Positions 5,268-5,466 of a stretch of 5,466 nucleotides of DNA are shown piece by piece (positions within the stretch are counted from its first letter, which is position 1; each line of letters begins with the position of its first letter). This stretch comes from Candidatus Binataceae bacterium (GTDB lineage: Bacteria; Desulfobacterota; Binatia; Binatales; Binataceae). The DNA is taken from positions 1 through 5,466 of the forward strand of contig JASHZA010000238.1 of the NCBI GenBank assembly GCA_030042765.1, read 5' to 3'. The notes beneath the pieces are model-generated. The model ran no database searches. It had not been told where the DNA came from and worked only from the letters and a program-made list of their open reading frames with translations. The translations under genes were made by a program, and so were the position numbers.

Positions 5268-5466
5268 TCATTTCTGTTCCGGCGCGGGCGTGGCAGTTCC
5301 CTGCTGCAGCAGCGGGAGCACCACGCCATCGAGGGTTTTCTCCGTTAAAGGCGTTTCGCCAGGCGCCAGCTTGGCGCGTAAGACGCCGCTGCGATCGACG
5401 ACGAACGTCATCGGCAGAACGCTCGGCGTGCCGAAGCCGTTGACCTGCGCGTCATCCAACATCGCG
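5268..5466 (-). CDS. TlpA/ResA-like thioredoxin-fold protein (C-terminal end only)
   Basis: The frame is open from the right edge to the TGA at 5270-5268, giving about 65 codons of the C-terminus; the true start is outside the window. VNGFGTPSVLPMTFVVDRSG corresponds to the cis-proline region of TlpA/ResA/AhpC-like thioredoxins ('y.v.g.PttflIDrdG'), followed by a strand (VLRAKLAPG), a helix (LTEKTLDGVVLPLLQQ) and a loose tail (TATPAPEQK). The CxxC active site, if present, lies beyond the edge, so redox activity cannot be confirmed from this piece. An in-frame ATG at 5462 is unlikely to be a real start because it would omit most of the fold. The stop is 3 bp from the SCO1 start, making this the upstream gene of the operon and a plausible thiol partner of SCO1 and the MauE-like protein. 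Confidence 0.78.
   Translation of the reverse strand, partial: AMLDDAQVNGFGTPSVLPMTFVVDRSGVLRAKLAPGETPLTEKTLDGVVLPLLQQGTATPAPEQK

Overview
This 5.5 kb window is GC-rich, densely coded chromosomal DNA from a Gram-negative-type bacterium. It has predicted lipoproteins with lipobox cysteines, a SCO1/SenC copper chaperone and a MauE/DoxX-type redox membrane protein. I see no transposase, integrase, CRISPR array, tRNA, rRNA or phage gene. The GC richness and gene types fit an environmental proteobacterium or a delta-proteobacterium-like lineage (for example Myxococcota, Desulfobacterota or Binatota), but the sequence alone does not settle the taxon.

Layout. (1) Positions 1-637, minus strand: the N-terminal 212 residues of a predicted lipoprotein that runs off the left edge, with a LysM-like segment just before the edge. 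(2) Positions 638-871: a 234-bp divergent intergenic region with several short inverted repeats, including a perfect 8-bp hairpin 22 bp before the next start codon. (3) Positions 872-2239, plus strand: a cysteine-free FAD/NAD(P)-dependent oxidoreductase of the adrenodoxin-reductase/GltD-like fold. (4) Positions 2312-3556, plus strand: serine hydroxymethyltransferase (glyA), GTG start, with a strong ribosome binding site. (5) Positions 3580-5466, minus strand: a compact four-gene cluster converging on glyA. In transcription order (right to left) it encodes the C-terminal end of a TlpA/ResA-like thioredoxin-fold protein, a SCO1/SenC lipoprotein, a membrane-anchored rhodanese and a MauE/DoxX-family four-helix membrane protein.

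How the genes work together. GlyA interconverts serine and glycine and feeds one-carbon units to folate. The flavoprotein upstream could be co-transcribed with it (72-bp gap), but no functional link is evident. The minus-strand cluster has gaps of 3, 16 and 4 bp and reads as one operon for cell-envelope thiol, sulfur and copper redox chemistry. The thioredoxin-like protein and SCO1 would handle thiol reduction and copper delivery (the classical client is the CuA centre of cytochrome oxidase). The rhodanese carries a CxxxxC active loop, and the MauE-like protein carries a CGCFG motif that could pass electrons or sulfur across or along the membrane. That combination, a possible thiol/sulfane-sulfur relay, is the most interesting part of the window. 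None of the individual families is new.
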